A stretch of DNA of 15,878 nt from JANXSD01 sp043758125 (lineage in GTDB: Bacteria > Bacteroidota > Bacteroidia > AKYH767-A > OLB10): the NCBI GenBank assembly GCA_043758125.1, contig JAYVOC010000254.1, forward strand, positions 1 through 15,878, given 5' to 3'. Positions 1 through 7,549 of the stretch are shown here, one piece after another; position 1 is the stretch's first letter; the number at the start of each line of letters is the position of its first letter. The notes beneath the pieces were generated by a model, which saw only the letters and a list, made by a program, of their open reading frames with translations, made no database searches and had not been told where the DNA came from. A program made the position numbers and the translations under genes.

Positions 1-257
1 CCTATACGCCCCACTTGATTTTATCGATAGTAAATCATTGTTGGGCGACGAATAAATTAATGCCAAAGGAAGAGTAGGATTAACTACATAGTTGCTAATA
101 GTGATCACACGATCTTGTATTGTATTGGTAATTCCTTGAGTTGTTAACGCAGTTGAAAGTGCTGTAAGGTAATCAAGTGAACATCCCGAACATAAGTAAT
201 TGCAGAAAATGCATCGTTAATATTAATAACTTCTCTGCGTTTAAGTTTGGCCGACAT
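1..257 (-). pseudogene. Partial gene with an apparent frameshift, product unknown; runs off the left edge
   Basis: An ATG at 255-257 opens a 37-codon frame (begins MSAKLKRREV) that stops at 144-146. A second minus frame, offset by one base, is open for 72 codons from 216 to the edge (includes LDYLTALSTALTTQGI) but has no ATG. Its composition looks protein-like, so one gene with a one-base indel, or a sequence error, somewhere in 144-216 fits best. The ATG lies inside the 3' end of the upstream 140-aa gene (17-bp overlap), as in translationally coupled genes. I recognise no domain and see no canonical slippery heptamer. The alternative is that the long second frame is chance. Confidence is low because only a fragment is visible. 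Confidence 0.35.
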
Positions 258-663
258 AAATGTTCAATTGATTTTTATGTAAGAATAGCCAATTAATATT
301 ACTAATTAAATTATCAAGCTGTAAAATATCCTCAATTAACTTATTAATTTGATTGTGTTCTATAAAATCTTCACGTCCTATAAATCTTTCAAATGAAATT
401 AAAGTTGAACGAATACTTATTCCAAATATAAATTCCGCATCGTCAATAACCGTAATTAAAGCATAAAAGGATCTTCCTGAAATTTTAAGATATATTTCAA
501 AACCAAAGTCTACGAAATAAGTTTGAGTAACATAATTACATCGTTTATCTAGTTCGTCCGCTAAATAATTTCCAAAAAGATCTTCCTGCAAGCAATAGTG
601 GTTTTCACGTTCAATTAAAAGATATTTACCACAATTGAATGTAACGTAATTATTTATTTCCAT
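241..663 (-). CDS. Hypothetical protein, 140 aa, no recognised family
   Basis: The start is the ATG at 661-663 and the stop is TAA at 241-243. The protein looks cytosolic: there is no signal peptide or membrane segment. It is rich in aromatic, Ile and Asn residues, with alternating hydrophobic stretches in the middle (about residues 62-85) that suggest beta-structure. Asp/Glu-rich and Leu-rich helical stretches follow (about 95-120). I do not recognise the family. It lies 88 bp downstream of the anti-sigma gene on the same strand but has its own candidate promoter (693-726), so it is probably transcribed separately. The start of a broken downstream frame overlaps its last 17 bp. Size and composition resemble small accessory or immunity-like proteins, but nothing in the sequence proves such a role. 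Confidence 0.6.
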   Translation of the reverse strand: MEINNYVTFNCGKYLLIERENHYCLQEDLFGNYLADELDKRCNYVTQTYFVDFGFEIYLKISGRSFYALITVIDDAEFIFGISIRSTLISFERFIGREDFIEHNQINKLIEDILQLDNLISNINWLFLHKNQLNIYVGQT

Positions 664-692
664 AGTTTAAATGCCTACTAACTCTTGCTTTA

Positions 693-726
693 CGAAAATA
701 CCTACAAATTCATTTAAAAATGCAAA
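693..726 (-). promoter_or_regulatory. Candidate Bacteroidota-type promoter for the 140-aa gene
   Basis: On the minus strand TTTG (723-726) is followed after 22 bases by TATTTTCG (693-700), one mismatch from the phylum consensus TAnnTTTG. Transcription would begin near 687, giving a leader of about 24 bases before the ATG at 663. This is a motif match by eye. Confidence 0.4.
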
Positions 727-751
727 TTAATAAAACGAGAAAAAATTCTAT

Positions 752-1591
752 TTAAATATTTCCAATCAAACAAAGTGTTTCCATGGTAGGGGAGGGGAGT
801 CCACCAGATGGCTCTACCGTTACAGCAAAAGTTTGTGCACCATCAATATCTTTTACACGAAGTAAATTTGCTACTCCAGGTGTAGCATCAAAAACTCCAG
901 CATCTAAAGGCTTGCCATCTTTCAATGCCCATAGTTGATATTGTTTTCCATGTTGCAACTCTGGCATCGATGAAGTATTAATATACACTGCATGACTATC
1001 ACTATCCCAAAAAACGGCAGTCTTAACACCCGGTAATTTATCGTTTCCTGCTAAAATAACTTTGTGGATTTCAGCCTTCGAAATATCTGAGATTGCTAAT
1101 TGAACTTGTTTATACGAAGCTTGTTGAATATTCAAAGCACTAGCAAAATCATCACGACTTAATTTTAAATCAATCAAAGAAGCTTTAACTTGATTTAATT
1201 GCTTTGTTAAATAAACATTAAAAGAAAAACTTAATACTAATAGCGTAAAACATGCAACCATTAAATATTGATAATTGCGCTGATTTTTATCTGAGTTAGT
1301 GGCGTTTAATGTCACAATTTTCGCTTGCGGCTTAATTATTTTAATGTCATTCAAATCCTCATTATTAAAAATAGAATTAAGAATTTGCGCTTTTAAATGC
1401 TTCGGTGGAGCGATACTATTTTCCAACGACAATTCTTCTAATGTTTTTTCTATGGATTCAATTTCAAATTTAAACTCTGGATATCTAGTAACTAATGATT
1501 CAGCAAGTATTCGATCTTCTGGTGTAGCTAAACCCAAAACATAGCTCTCTGCTAAACCACTATCTAAATATTTTTTTACTTCTTCGTTCAT
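752..1591 (-). CDS. Anti-sigma factor, RskA family, single-pass membrane protein
   Basis: This 279-aa protein should sequester the sigma factor encoded just upstream and release it on an envelope signal. Residues 1-75 form the cytoplasmic anti-sigma region, resembling a zinc-less anti-sigma domain (ESYVLGLATPEDR). A single membrane helix spans about 108-128, followed by a short coiled-coil-like stretch (129-150). Residues 185-279 match the RskA C-terminal domain: AVFWDSD, the hallmark YQLWALKDGKP (218-228) and FAVTVEPSGGLPSPT near the end. Its ATG overlaps the sigma-factor TGA by 4 bp (ATGA), so the pair is cotranscribed and coupled. Length and topology are normal for the family. The inducing signal and regulon are not visible. 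Family assignment is firm; the regulatory role follows from the family and context. Confidence 0.9.
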   Translation of the reverse strand: MNEEVKKYLDSGLAESYVLGLATPEDRILAESLVTRYPEFKFEIESIEKTLEELSLENSIAPPKHLKAQILNSIFNNEDLNDIKIIKPQAKIVTLNATNSDKNQRNYQYLMVACFTLLVLSFSFNVYLTKQLNQVKASLIDLKLSRDDFASALNIQQASYKQVQLAISDISKAEIHKVILAGNDKLPGVKTAVFWDSDSHAVYINTSSMPELQHGKQYQLWALKDGKPLDAGVFDATPGVANLLRVKDIDGAQTFAVTVEPSGGLPSPTMETLCLIGNI

Positions 1592-2139
1592 TTTGTTCCT
1601 AACAACTCTCTTAATTGCATGATCGCAGATCTAATCCTAGTCTTTACAGTGCCAAGAGGTAATTGCAATTCTTCAGCTGCCTCTTCATGAGTATAACCTT
1701 TGTAATAAACTAAATCTAAAACAACACGATGAGTTTCTTTTAATTTCGTTAAGGTCTCTTTCAAACCAATGTGATCTACTTCAATTGTTGTTTGCCAGTT
1801 ATTATTTACCTCATATACGGATTTATCAATCGATTGGATGTTGGAATTATTTCGGAAGTCCTTGCTTCGAATTTTATCAATAGCCGTATTTCTAGCAATA
1901 TTCAATAACCAAGTAAATAACCTACCTTTCGACATATCATAGCTATCGAGATTATTCCAAATCTTAATAAAAACATCTTGTAAAACTTCCTCAGCTATTT
2001 CTTCTAAATTTACTACTTTCATAATAACACCATATAACGCCGATGAATAGCGATCATACAATAATTCGAAAGCCACTTTATCACGTTCCTTTAATCGTGA
2101 AACTAAAGAAGGTTCATCTATCGTAATCTTATTGGACAT
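1588..2139 (-). CDS. ECF RNA polymerase sigma factor (sigma-70 family)
   Basis: This 183-aa protein has the two-domain layout of ECF sigma factors. Sigma region 2 spans about residues 24-92, with the core-binding and -10-recognition helices (EVLQDVFIKIW, then GRLFTWLLNIARNTAID). A linker follows, and region 4 spans about 125-178 with a helix-turn-helix (YTHEEAAEELQLPLGTVKTRI) for -35 recognition. It sits directly before an RskA-family anti-sigma gene with a 4-bp overlap, the usual arrangement for SigK/RskA-like pairs. It should direct RNA polymerase to a small stress or envelope regulon and probably to its own operon. The start at 2137-2139 is the first ATG and gives the expected N-terminus. 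Which genes it controls cannot be read from this window. Confidence 0.95.
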   Translation of the reverse strand: MSNKITIDEPSLVSRLKERDKVAFELLYDRYSSALYGVIMKVVNLEEIAEEVLQDVFIKIWNNLDSYDMSKGRLFTWLLNIARNTAIDKIRSKDFRNNSNIQSIDKSVYEVNNNWQTTIEVDHIGLKETLTKLKETHRVVLDLVYYKGYTHEEAAEELQLPLGTVKTRIRSAIMQLRELLGTK

Positions 2140-2164
2140 TATTATAGTTTAGTGTATTAAAATA

Positions 2165-2198
2165 CGAAGATAGTATTCTTAGTTTAAAATTTGTTTCC
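2165..2198 (-). promoter_or_regulatory. Weak candidate promoter for the sigma/anti-sigma operon
   Basis: The minus strand has GGAAAC (2193-2198), like the -35 element used by many ECF sigma factors. A TATCTTCG box (2165-2172) lies further downstream. The latter is one mismatch from the Bacteroidota housekeeping -7 element TAnnTTTG, but its nearest TTG is 25 bases upstream, slightly too far. Either housekeeping transcription or ECF self-activation is possible. This is a motif reading only. Confidence 0.25.
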
Positions 2199-2221
2199 AA
2201 TACAAGAATAATCAAATCAGT

Positions 2222-2884
2222 TTAAACTTGTTTTTTGGGCAAAACTAACCCCGTAATAGCAATCACTATAGCAATACTTAAACTGATCATTGGAAACATT
2301 CGAATTTCGAATTCATGCCAAATGGAATATTCTCTAATTGTGTCCATCCACGTAAATAGAAAAACAATTAAAAGCGCGTAAAGTGATTCATTTTGTAGCA
2401 TATTTAATAAATGGTTTCTTTTAAATGATTCTTTTAAAAACGCCCATTTATTTATCTTCAAACCAGGTTTTTTCATTACTTTTTTCGAACTATTAGGAGT
2501 ATTTGACCATTTTAACATTTCCTCATTGCCAAAAAAATAATTCGATATTGCTGATGAAAGGAAGGTAACAAAAAGTATAAACCAGATATTTAAAGTATAA
2601 ATCGACAAACCAATCCAGATTAACTTTTGACTATTTTCTAAAGGAAATAGAATTATTTTTAAAATTTTATTGTCATCAAAGGTGCCTTTATAAACTAATT
2701 GTTCTCTAACAAATGCTTGAATTAGAAACCCATGTAAACAAATAACTATAGATATTATGCTTAAAATTTTTGCCTTTACAAAATAAATCATTGCATAATT
2801 AGCTTGAATTACAGCTAGATAGCTAATCGCGAGAAAGCAAATCACTATTATTAATTGAAATATTTTATTGGTCTTTTTATTCAT
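2222..2884 (-). CDS. Hypothetical multi-pass membrane protein, 220 aa
   Basis: I do not recognise this protein. Hydrophobicity suggests about five membrane segments: residues 8-28, 38-58, 88-117 (possibly two tight passes), 167-184 and 194-214. Between the third and fourth lies a positively charged loop (about 125-160, with SSKKVMKKPGLKINKW) that is probably cytoplasmic. There is no signal-peptidase site and no catalytic motif. The ATG at 2882-2884 precedes a typical Lys-rich N-terminus. It is transcribed toward the sigma-factor gene with an 82-bp gap and is divergent from the START-domain gene (140-bp shared upstream region). It is probably a single gene. Function unknown. Confidence 0.7.
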   Translation of the reverse strand: MNKKTNKIFQLIIVICFLAISYLAVIQANYAMIYFVKAKILSIISIVICLHGFLIQAFVREQLVYKGTFDDNKILKIILFPLENSQKLIWIGLSIYTLNIWFILFVTFLSSAISNYFFGNEEMLKWSNTPNSSKKVMKKPGLKINKWAFLKESFKRNHLLNMLQNESLYALLIVFLFTWMDTIREYSIWHEFEIRMFPMISLSIAIVIAITGLVLPKKQV

Positions 2885-3024
2885 GATAACTAGATTTTTA
2901 AAAAAGTTAATTCAAAACTTGATTGTTTCCTAAACTCGTATTAAATTTTAACTATATTTCGCTCCAGCATTGAGTTTGGAATCATACAAATATCAGGAAG
3001 TTTATCATCTAAAATTTTAGCTTT

Positions 3025-4065
3025 ATGGCGACTGTAAAAAAGACGCGCCCAGTAGTAAAGAAAGCAGAACCTGCAAAACCAGCAAATAAAAAGCTCGTTA
3101 ACACTAAACCTGTCTCTAAATCTCCAGTTCCGGCACCAAAGTCCTCGTCAACTAAATCTAAAACTGTTGATAAAGCAAAACCTTCTGCAATTCCCCAAAA
3201 GAAAGCTGCATCAAAGCCGACAGTAAATTCGAAATCATCTAAAGTTATCACTGCCCCAATTAAAAATAATCCAGTTAGTAAGGCTCCAATTAAAACACCT
3301 AAAAAAGCAGAAACTGCACCAATAAAAAAAGTAGTTTCTACAAGTAAAGTTGTGGCTAAAGTAGTTGTACCTATTAAGTCAGTTCCTTTAGCAAAGACTA
3401 TCAACAAATCAAAACCAATTCCTGCTAAGCAAGACAAACTTTCTCCTGTAAAAAAGAGTGTTCCTGTAACGAAATCTGGAAAAGCTACAGCCATACCACC
3501 AGTAAAACAAGATGATAAACTAGATCCTTTGCACGTAAAAGCTGCTAAGGCTATGAAGGAACTTTCCGAAACAATGGATCTTAGTAAGGTTCGTCCAAGA
3601 ATTCAAGCTGGAACCCCAACACCTGCTCCCAAAATTGTTCATAGACATCATTCTCAACCTCTCAAATTGGTTGAACCAACAAATACGAGTAAGATTAAAT
3701 TTCAAATAGAATTTGAGTTCAGATCATCTCCTAAAATTCTCTATAATTACTTGTATGATTCTAGTGGATTAGCAGGTTGGTTTGCAGATGAAGTAAAGTC
3801 AAAAGATAATCTTTACACTTTTATTTGGGAAGGTGGTGAATCAAATGCAAAACTTGTTGCCTATAAAGAACAACATTTGGTTCGTTTTCAATGGTCAGAA
3901 GAAACCGATGGTACTTATTTTCAATTCGAAATTAAGGAAGATGATTTAACCGGTGATGTAGCATTGGTAATAACCGATTTTGCAAATCCCGGAGAAAGAG
4001 ATACAAATGCTCGTTTATGGGAAAGCCAAGTGCAAAAACTTAGATTGCTTTTAGGAAGTTTTTAA
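3025..4065 (+). CDS. START-like (SRPBCC) domain protein with a long lysine/proline-rich N-terminal tail
   Basis: This 346-aa protein is a fusion. Residues 1-165 are low-complexity and very basic: about 40 Lys among the first 170 residues, with many Pro, Ala, Ser and Val and only four acidic residues before position 160. Repeats such as KKAEPAKPA and APIK resemble histone-H1-like or AlgP-like tails. A short helical stretch (about 168-188) and a Pro-rich linker follow. Residues 223-346 are the START-like domain common in Bacteroidota (KIKFQIEFEFRSSPKILYNYL, GLAGWFADEV, FIWEG, VRFQW, DDLTGDVALVITDFA, LWESQ). From memory that protein normally stands alone at about 125-130 aa. The tail could bind nucleic acid or the ribosome; this is inference. 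The ATG at 3025 is the first start, and the stop is 3 bp from the convergent gene's stop. The ligand is unknown. Confidence 0.85.
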   Translation: MATVKKTRPVVKKAEPAKPANKKLVNTKPVSKSPVPAPKSSSTKSKTVDKAKPSAIPQKKAASKPTVNSKSSKVITAPIKNNPVSKAPIKTPKKAETAPIKKVVSTSKVVAKVVVPIKSVPLAKTINKSKPIPAKQDKLSPVKKSVPVTKSGKATAIPPVKQDDKLDPLHVKAAKAMKELSETMDLSKVRPRIQAGTPTPAPKIVHRHHSQPLKLVEPTNTSKIKFQIEFEFRSSPKILYNYLYDSSGLAGWFADEVKSKDNLYTFIWEGGESNAKLVAYKEQHLVRFQWSEETDGTYFQFEIKEDDLTGDVALVITDFANPGERDTNARLWESQVQKLRLLLGSF

Positions 4066-4068
4066 GAC

Positions 4069-4704
4069 TTATTGTCCTAATAAAGAGAATAATAATTTCG
4101 AAGTTTCTGAACATTTTTTAGGCAAATCATTCCATTGTTCCAATGGGATGATGCTGCAAATTTTAATAAATCCTGTTTGCTTTGCAATGTCTTGATAGAA
4201 GTTAAAATCATGCTCACATTCTTTTATCAGTAAATAATTATTTCGTTCGTGATGATGCTGCCAGGGATCTTCGTTAACGCAAATTAGTAAATCCGTTTCT
4301 CGTAATTTTCCCCAATTTGAAAATAATTGCACTCTAAATTTATCAGCATAAGTACCTGAAAGATGTAAAGTGATCGAGAAATTGTTTCCCCACCAACACA
4401 ATAAACGCAAAGCAAATATCGCATCTCGATCAAAATATCGTGGGTAATCAAGAATTGTCCAAGGGAAACCTAGATAATTTTCACCTTTGGTAATTTTAGG
4501 ATTGGAAGAACAAATTTCTATTGGTAAAAGTTCATTGTAAATGCTCAATTCTCCTCTAATAATTTCAATGCAATTACTAAATAATGAATTGATTTTGTCT
4601 GACACTTCTCGCTTGCGAAGAAATAAATCGCGGTCTTTTAGCAAGGCTAAATCTTTTGAATTTAAAAATGTTTGTGAAGTCTTATCGTTTTCTTGATGTT
4701 GCAT
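4069..4704 (-). CDS. Conserved-looking hypothetical protein, 211 aa
   Basis: I do not recognise a named family. The frame extends upstream to a GTG at 4746, but I choose the ATG at 4702-4704. The longer start would lie only 3 bp from the divergent permease start and leave no room for a promoter. The protein is soluble with no signal peptide. It opens with a charged helical region (about residues 10-50), has a central aromatic-rich stretch (ENYLGFPWTILDYPRYF, then LRLLCWWGNNFSITLHLSG) and a His-rich motif (WQHHHERNNY) that could bind metal, though there is no family evidence. It converges on the START-domain gene with 3 bp between stops and is head to head with the permease gene. Function unknown. 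Confidence 0.65.
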   Translation of the reverse strand: MQHQENDKTSQTFLNSKDLALLKDRDLFLRKREVSDKINSLFSNCIEIIRGELSIYNELLPIEICSSNPKITKGENYLGFPWTILDYPRYFDRDAIFALRLLCWWGNNFSITLHLSGTYADKFRVQLFSNWGKLRETDLLICVNEDPWQHHHERNNYLLIKECEHDFNFYQDIAKQTGFIKICSIIPLEQWNDLPKKCSETSKLLFSLLGQ

Positions 4705-4726
4705 ATCCAAACTTAGGGTATTTTTG
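4699..4726 (+). promoter_or_regulatory. Candidate promoter for the permease/glycosyltransferase operon
   Basis: TTG (4699-4701) is followed after 17 bases by TATTTTTG (4719-4726), a perfect match to the Bacteroidota -7 consensus TAnnTTTG. Transcription would start near 4733, leaving a leader of about 17 bases before the GTG at 4750. The element overlaps the 5' end of the divergent gene. On the minus strand the same stretch contains TAAGTTTG just before the 4704 ATG, so two opposed promoters may overlap here. Confidence 0.5.
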
Positions 4727-4749
4727 CAAACCAAAAGAATTCCCACTAA

Positions 4750-6171
4750 GTGAAAAAATTACATAAATTAATTTTAAGTTCTTTCATCGGTCCGTTTATA
4801 CTTACTTTTTTTATCTCACAATTTGTATTGCTGATGCAGTTTTTATGGAAATATATCGATGACTTAATTGGCAAAGGTCTGGATGGATTTGTAGTGGCAG
4901 AATTACTGTTTTATACATCAGCGAATTTAGTCCCCTTAGCCTTGCCACTTGCCATCTTGGTATCATCTATTATGACATTCGGAAATCTTGCCGAACACTT
5001 TGAAATTACCGCAGCAAAAGCAGCAGGAATCTCTCTTCAAAAATTAATGACTCCATTGTTTATCGTCGCTCTTATGATTAGTACAACAGCATTTATTTTT
5101 TCCAATAATGTGTTGCCATACACCAATCTGCGTATGGGGTCATTGCTCTATGATATTCGTCAGCAAAAGCCTTCTTTAGCAATTAGAGAAGGGATTTTTT
5201 ATGGAGGTATAGATGGCTATAGCATTAAAGTTGGTAAGAAAGATCGCGATGGAAAAACTATTCATAATGTGATGATTTACGATCACTCTCAAGGTATGGG
5301 AAACCGTAAAGTTGTGGTAGCGGAATCTGGATTAATGGAGGCAACACCGGATCAAAAATTTTTAAAAGTGACATTGAGAAATGGAAATAGTTATGAAGAA
5401 CAAAATAAAAATAGAAATGGTGTAAATGTTCATCCGCTAACGAGAACAAGTTTTAAGGAATATAAAATCAGTTTCGATTTATCACAATTCAAATTGAGCC
5501 GCACAAATGAAGATTTATTTAAAGGCGGGCAACAAATGATGAATATGAAACAACTTACATCATCAATTGATAGCTTAGAAAAAAATTATGCTCAACGAAA
5601 TAAAGAAACGTATAGAACTTTAATGCCTTATTTTACTTTTTTACGTGATCCTAATCATTATAACAAAGAAATTAAAACCATATTGCCTGTTGATATTATT
5701 ACAAAGTATCCAAATCCTGCAGATGGAATGATCATTGAAAATGCAATGAACCAATCAAGAACGTTGCAAGCATATCTTTCCTCCATCTATGAAGATCTCG
5801 ATTCTCGTCGATTTCAAATTGCAAAATATAAAGTGGAATGGCATCGCAAATTAACGTTGTCGATAGCATGTTTTATATTGTTCCTTATAGGTGCTCCATT
5901 AGGTGCAATCATTCGTAAGGGAGGATTAGGAATGCCACTTGTTATTTCAATTGCATTTTTTTTAGTGTATCATGTAACCAGTATTACAGGCGAGAAATTT
6001 GCTAAAGAAGGAATCATTACTCCTCTTGAAGGAATGTGGTTATCCGCAATGGTTTTACTTCCTGTGGGATTATTTTTGATATACAAAGCCACTCACGACT
6101 CCGTAATTTTTGATGGCGAAGTGTATAAGCAATTCTTCAAAAGAATGTATAAAGCCGTTAAGAAAACGTGA
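4750..6171 (+). CDS. LptF/LptG (YjgP/YjgQ) family permease for lipopolysaccharide export
   Basis: Members are the membrane subunits of the LptB2FG transporter, which extracts LPS from the inner membrane and passes it to the LptC-LptA bridge. The 473-aa protein has six membrane helices in the family layout: three N-terminal (about 8-31, 55-77, 101-121), a periplasmic beta-jellyroll region between them (about 125-360) and three C-terminal (366-386, 394-412, 428-446). The motif FLIGAPLGAIIRKGG after helix 4 and the early NLAEHFEITAAKAAGIS cytoplasmic coupling loop are diagnostic. The periplasmic part contains an extra predicted coiled stretch (about 262-355), which I recall in Bacteroidota homologues. 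The start is GTG: a TAA immediately precedes it, so no earlier start is possible. Whether it is LptF or LptG cannot be decided; no second paralogue is visible here. Confidence 0.9.
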   Translation: MKKLHKLILSSFIGPFILTFFISQFVLLMQFLWKYIDDLIGKGLDGFVVAELLFYTSANLVPLALPLAILVSSIMTFGNLAEHFEITAAKAAGISLQKLMTPLFIVALMISTTAFIFSNNVLPYTNLRMGSLLYDIRQQKPSLAIREGIFYGGIDGYSIKVGKKDRDGKTIHNVMIYDHSQGMGNRKVVVAESGLMEATPDQKFLKVTLRNGNSYEEQNKNRNGVNVHPLTRTSFKEYKISFDLSQFKLSRTNEDLFKGGQQMMNMKQLTSSIDSLEKNYAQRNKETYRTLMPYFTFLRDPNHYNKEIKTILPVDIITKYPNPADGMIIENAMNQSRTLQAYLSSIYEDLDSRRFQIAKYKVEWHRKLTLSIACFILFLIGAPLGAIIRKGGLGMPLVISIAFFLVYHVTSITGEKFAKEGIITPLEGMWLSAMVLLPVGLFLIYKATHDSVIFDGEVYKQFFKRMYKAVKKT

Positions 6172-7367
6172 GAATATTACAACTGTGTATTCGCGTTCCT
6201 TTTCCTCCCGTCGATGGTGGAAGTATCGCTATGTATAATTCAGAAGTTGCATTGATAAGTAATGGAGCAACAATAAAAGTGTTAGCGTTTAACACGATTA
6301 AACAGTTTGTAGATCTAGATAAATTAGATGTTGATTACAAGAAGATGACATCAATAGAAGCTGTTTACTTGGATAATAATATTCATCCATTAGCAGCATT
6401 TTTAAATTTATTCACAAGACAATCATATCATGTAATTCGATTCATTAAAAATGATTTTAAACAATTATTAATTGATACGCTTCAAAAAGGAGAATTTGAA
6501 ATAATTCAATTGGAAAGTCTTTTTATGGTACCTTATGTAGATGAAATACGTAAATTTTCAAAGGCTAAAATCGTACTTAGAACCCATAATATCGAACATC
6601 TCATTTGGAAACGAATGGCGGAAAATTGTTCGAATATTTTTAAAAAATGGTACTTGAATCTCTTAGCATATCGTCTAAAGAAATTTGAAGTAGAAGCAAT
6701 AAATAAAGTTGATGCAATTACAACGCTAACCAAAGAAGACGAACAATTACTTATTTCTTTAGGTGCATTAAAGCCCGTTTTCATTTCACCAATTGGAATT
6801 CAAATAGGAGATTATGTCCAGAAAAATATTCCAAATAACAAAGTGATATTTCATATCGGAGCAATGGATTGGCTTCCAAATCAAGAAGGGATCTCCTGGT
6901 TTTTAGAACAAATTTGGCCAGTTATTAAAAATAAATATCCAGAAACAAAACTTCGATTGGCTGGAAAAAAAATGCCAAATAGCTATTTCAAATATGTTGA
7001 TGCACAGTGCGAGATTCAAGAATTTGTTCCTGATGCACAACAATTTATGAATGAAGGAGAAATCATGGTGGTCCCTATATTTTCTGGTAGTGGAATGCGA
7101 GTTAAAATTATTGAAGGTTTAGCATTGGGAAAAGCCATTATTTCAACAAGCATCGGAGTGGAAGGAATTCCTGTTGAAAATGGAAAACAAATGATAATTG
7201 CCAATAACCGCACAGAGTTTATTGAAGCGTTAAGTCTACTCTTAAACAACCATAAAAAAGTGATTGATTTAGGACAAAATGCTAGAAATTTTGTTGAGAC
7301 TTCGTTTGATAATCGTGAAATAGGAAAGAAATTGATTTTGTTTTATGAGGATTTAACTTTCAACTAG
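6168..7367 (+). CDS. Glycosyltransferase, GT4-like (GT-B fold)
   Basis: This 399-aa protein would transfer a sugar from a nucleotide-sugar donor during surface-polysaccharide or LPS synthesis. The N-terminal acceptor domain begins with RILQLCIRVPFPPVDGGS, the Gly-rich turn of GT4 enzymes, and contains an RTHNIEHLIWKR segment (138-149). The C-terminal donor domain starts near 225 (GAMDWLPNQEGISWF). It carries the nucleotide-sugar site SGSGMRVKIIEGLALGKAII (306-325), with Glu316 at the conserved E-x7-E-like position. There is no signal or membrane segment, so it is cytosolic or peripheral. Its GTG start overlaps the TGA of the permease gene (GTGA), so the two are translationally coupled, supporting an envelope role. 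Donor and acceptor cannot be predicted. Confidence 0.88.
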   Translation: MRILQLCIRVPFPPVDGGSIAMYNSEVALISNGATIKVLAFNTIKQFVDLDKLDVDYKKMTSIEAVYLDNNIHPLAAFLNLFTRQSYHVIRFIKNDFKQLLIDTLQKGEFEIIQLESLFMVPYVDEIRKFSKAKIVLRTHNIEHLIWKRMAENCSNIFKKWYLNLLAYRLKKFEVEAINKVDAITTLTKEDEQLLISLGALKPVFISPIGIQIGDYVQKNIPNNKVIFHIGAMDWLPNQEGISWFLEQIWPVIKNKYPETKLRLAGKKMPNSYFKYVDAQCEIQEFVPDAQQFMNEGEIMVVPIFSGSGMRVKIIEGLALGKAIISTSIGVEGIPVENGKQMIIANNRTEFIEALSLLLNNHKKVIDLGQNARNFVETSFDNREIGKKLILFYEDLTFN

Positions 7368-7505
7368 CTAAAAATCAGAGAGTATTAGTTTTAATGTTAA
7401 ATATCTAAGTAATTGTATTTCAAATTATTATATACTTATAAACAAATGTCTTTTAATTAATTGAAATTGCTTGTGGAAAATGATCAATTTTAAGGGAATT
7501 TTTGT

Positions 7506-7513
7506 TAATATTG
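7506..7513 (+). promoter_or_regulatory. Candidate -7 element of the L19 gene
   Basis: TAATATTG is one mismatch from TAnnTTTG and is followed directly by CAGCCCC, a context I recall from strongly expressed Bacteroidota genes. The region upstream is very A+T-rich but has no clean TTG at 17-23 bases. Transcription would begin around 7518-7520, so the TSS and the hairpin described next are close together. Confidence 0.4.
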
Positions 7514-7516
7514 CAG

Positions 7517-7530
7517 CCCCGTTTCGAGGG
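7517..7530 (+). other. Small GC-rich hairpin in the L19 leader
   Basis: CCCCG (7517-7521) can pair with CGaGGG (7525-7530) around a TTT loop with one bulged A. It lies 20 bases before the ATG and is the only GC-rich patch in the leader. It could be an mRNA 5'-stabilising stem or a site for autogenous L19 control. It is too small to call a defined regulatory RNA. Confidence 0.3.
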
Positions 7531-7549
7531 ATTAAAAGCAGTTAAAATC

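Noticed and set aside
144..216. Programmed -1 frameshift at the left-edge gene
   Set aside because: No canonical X XXY YYZ heptamer with a downstream structure is apparent; an indel, error or chance frame is simpler.
3009..3494. 161-aa minus-strand frame opposite the START-domain gene
   Set aside because: It is the antisense of the Lys/Pro/Ala-rich tail; its Phe/Gly/Thr/Val-rich repetitive translation is an artefact of that codon composition.
4705..4746. GTG start 14 codons upstream for the 211-aa minus gene
   Set aside because: It would leave only 3 bp to the divergent permease start and no promoter space; the ATG at 4704 is more plausible.
7502..7549. Upstream TTG start for L19 at 7502
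   Set aside because: The extra 16 residues encode the leader and promoter region; L19 conservation begins at the ATG at 7550.
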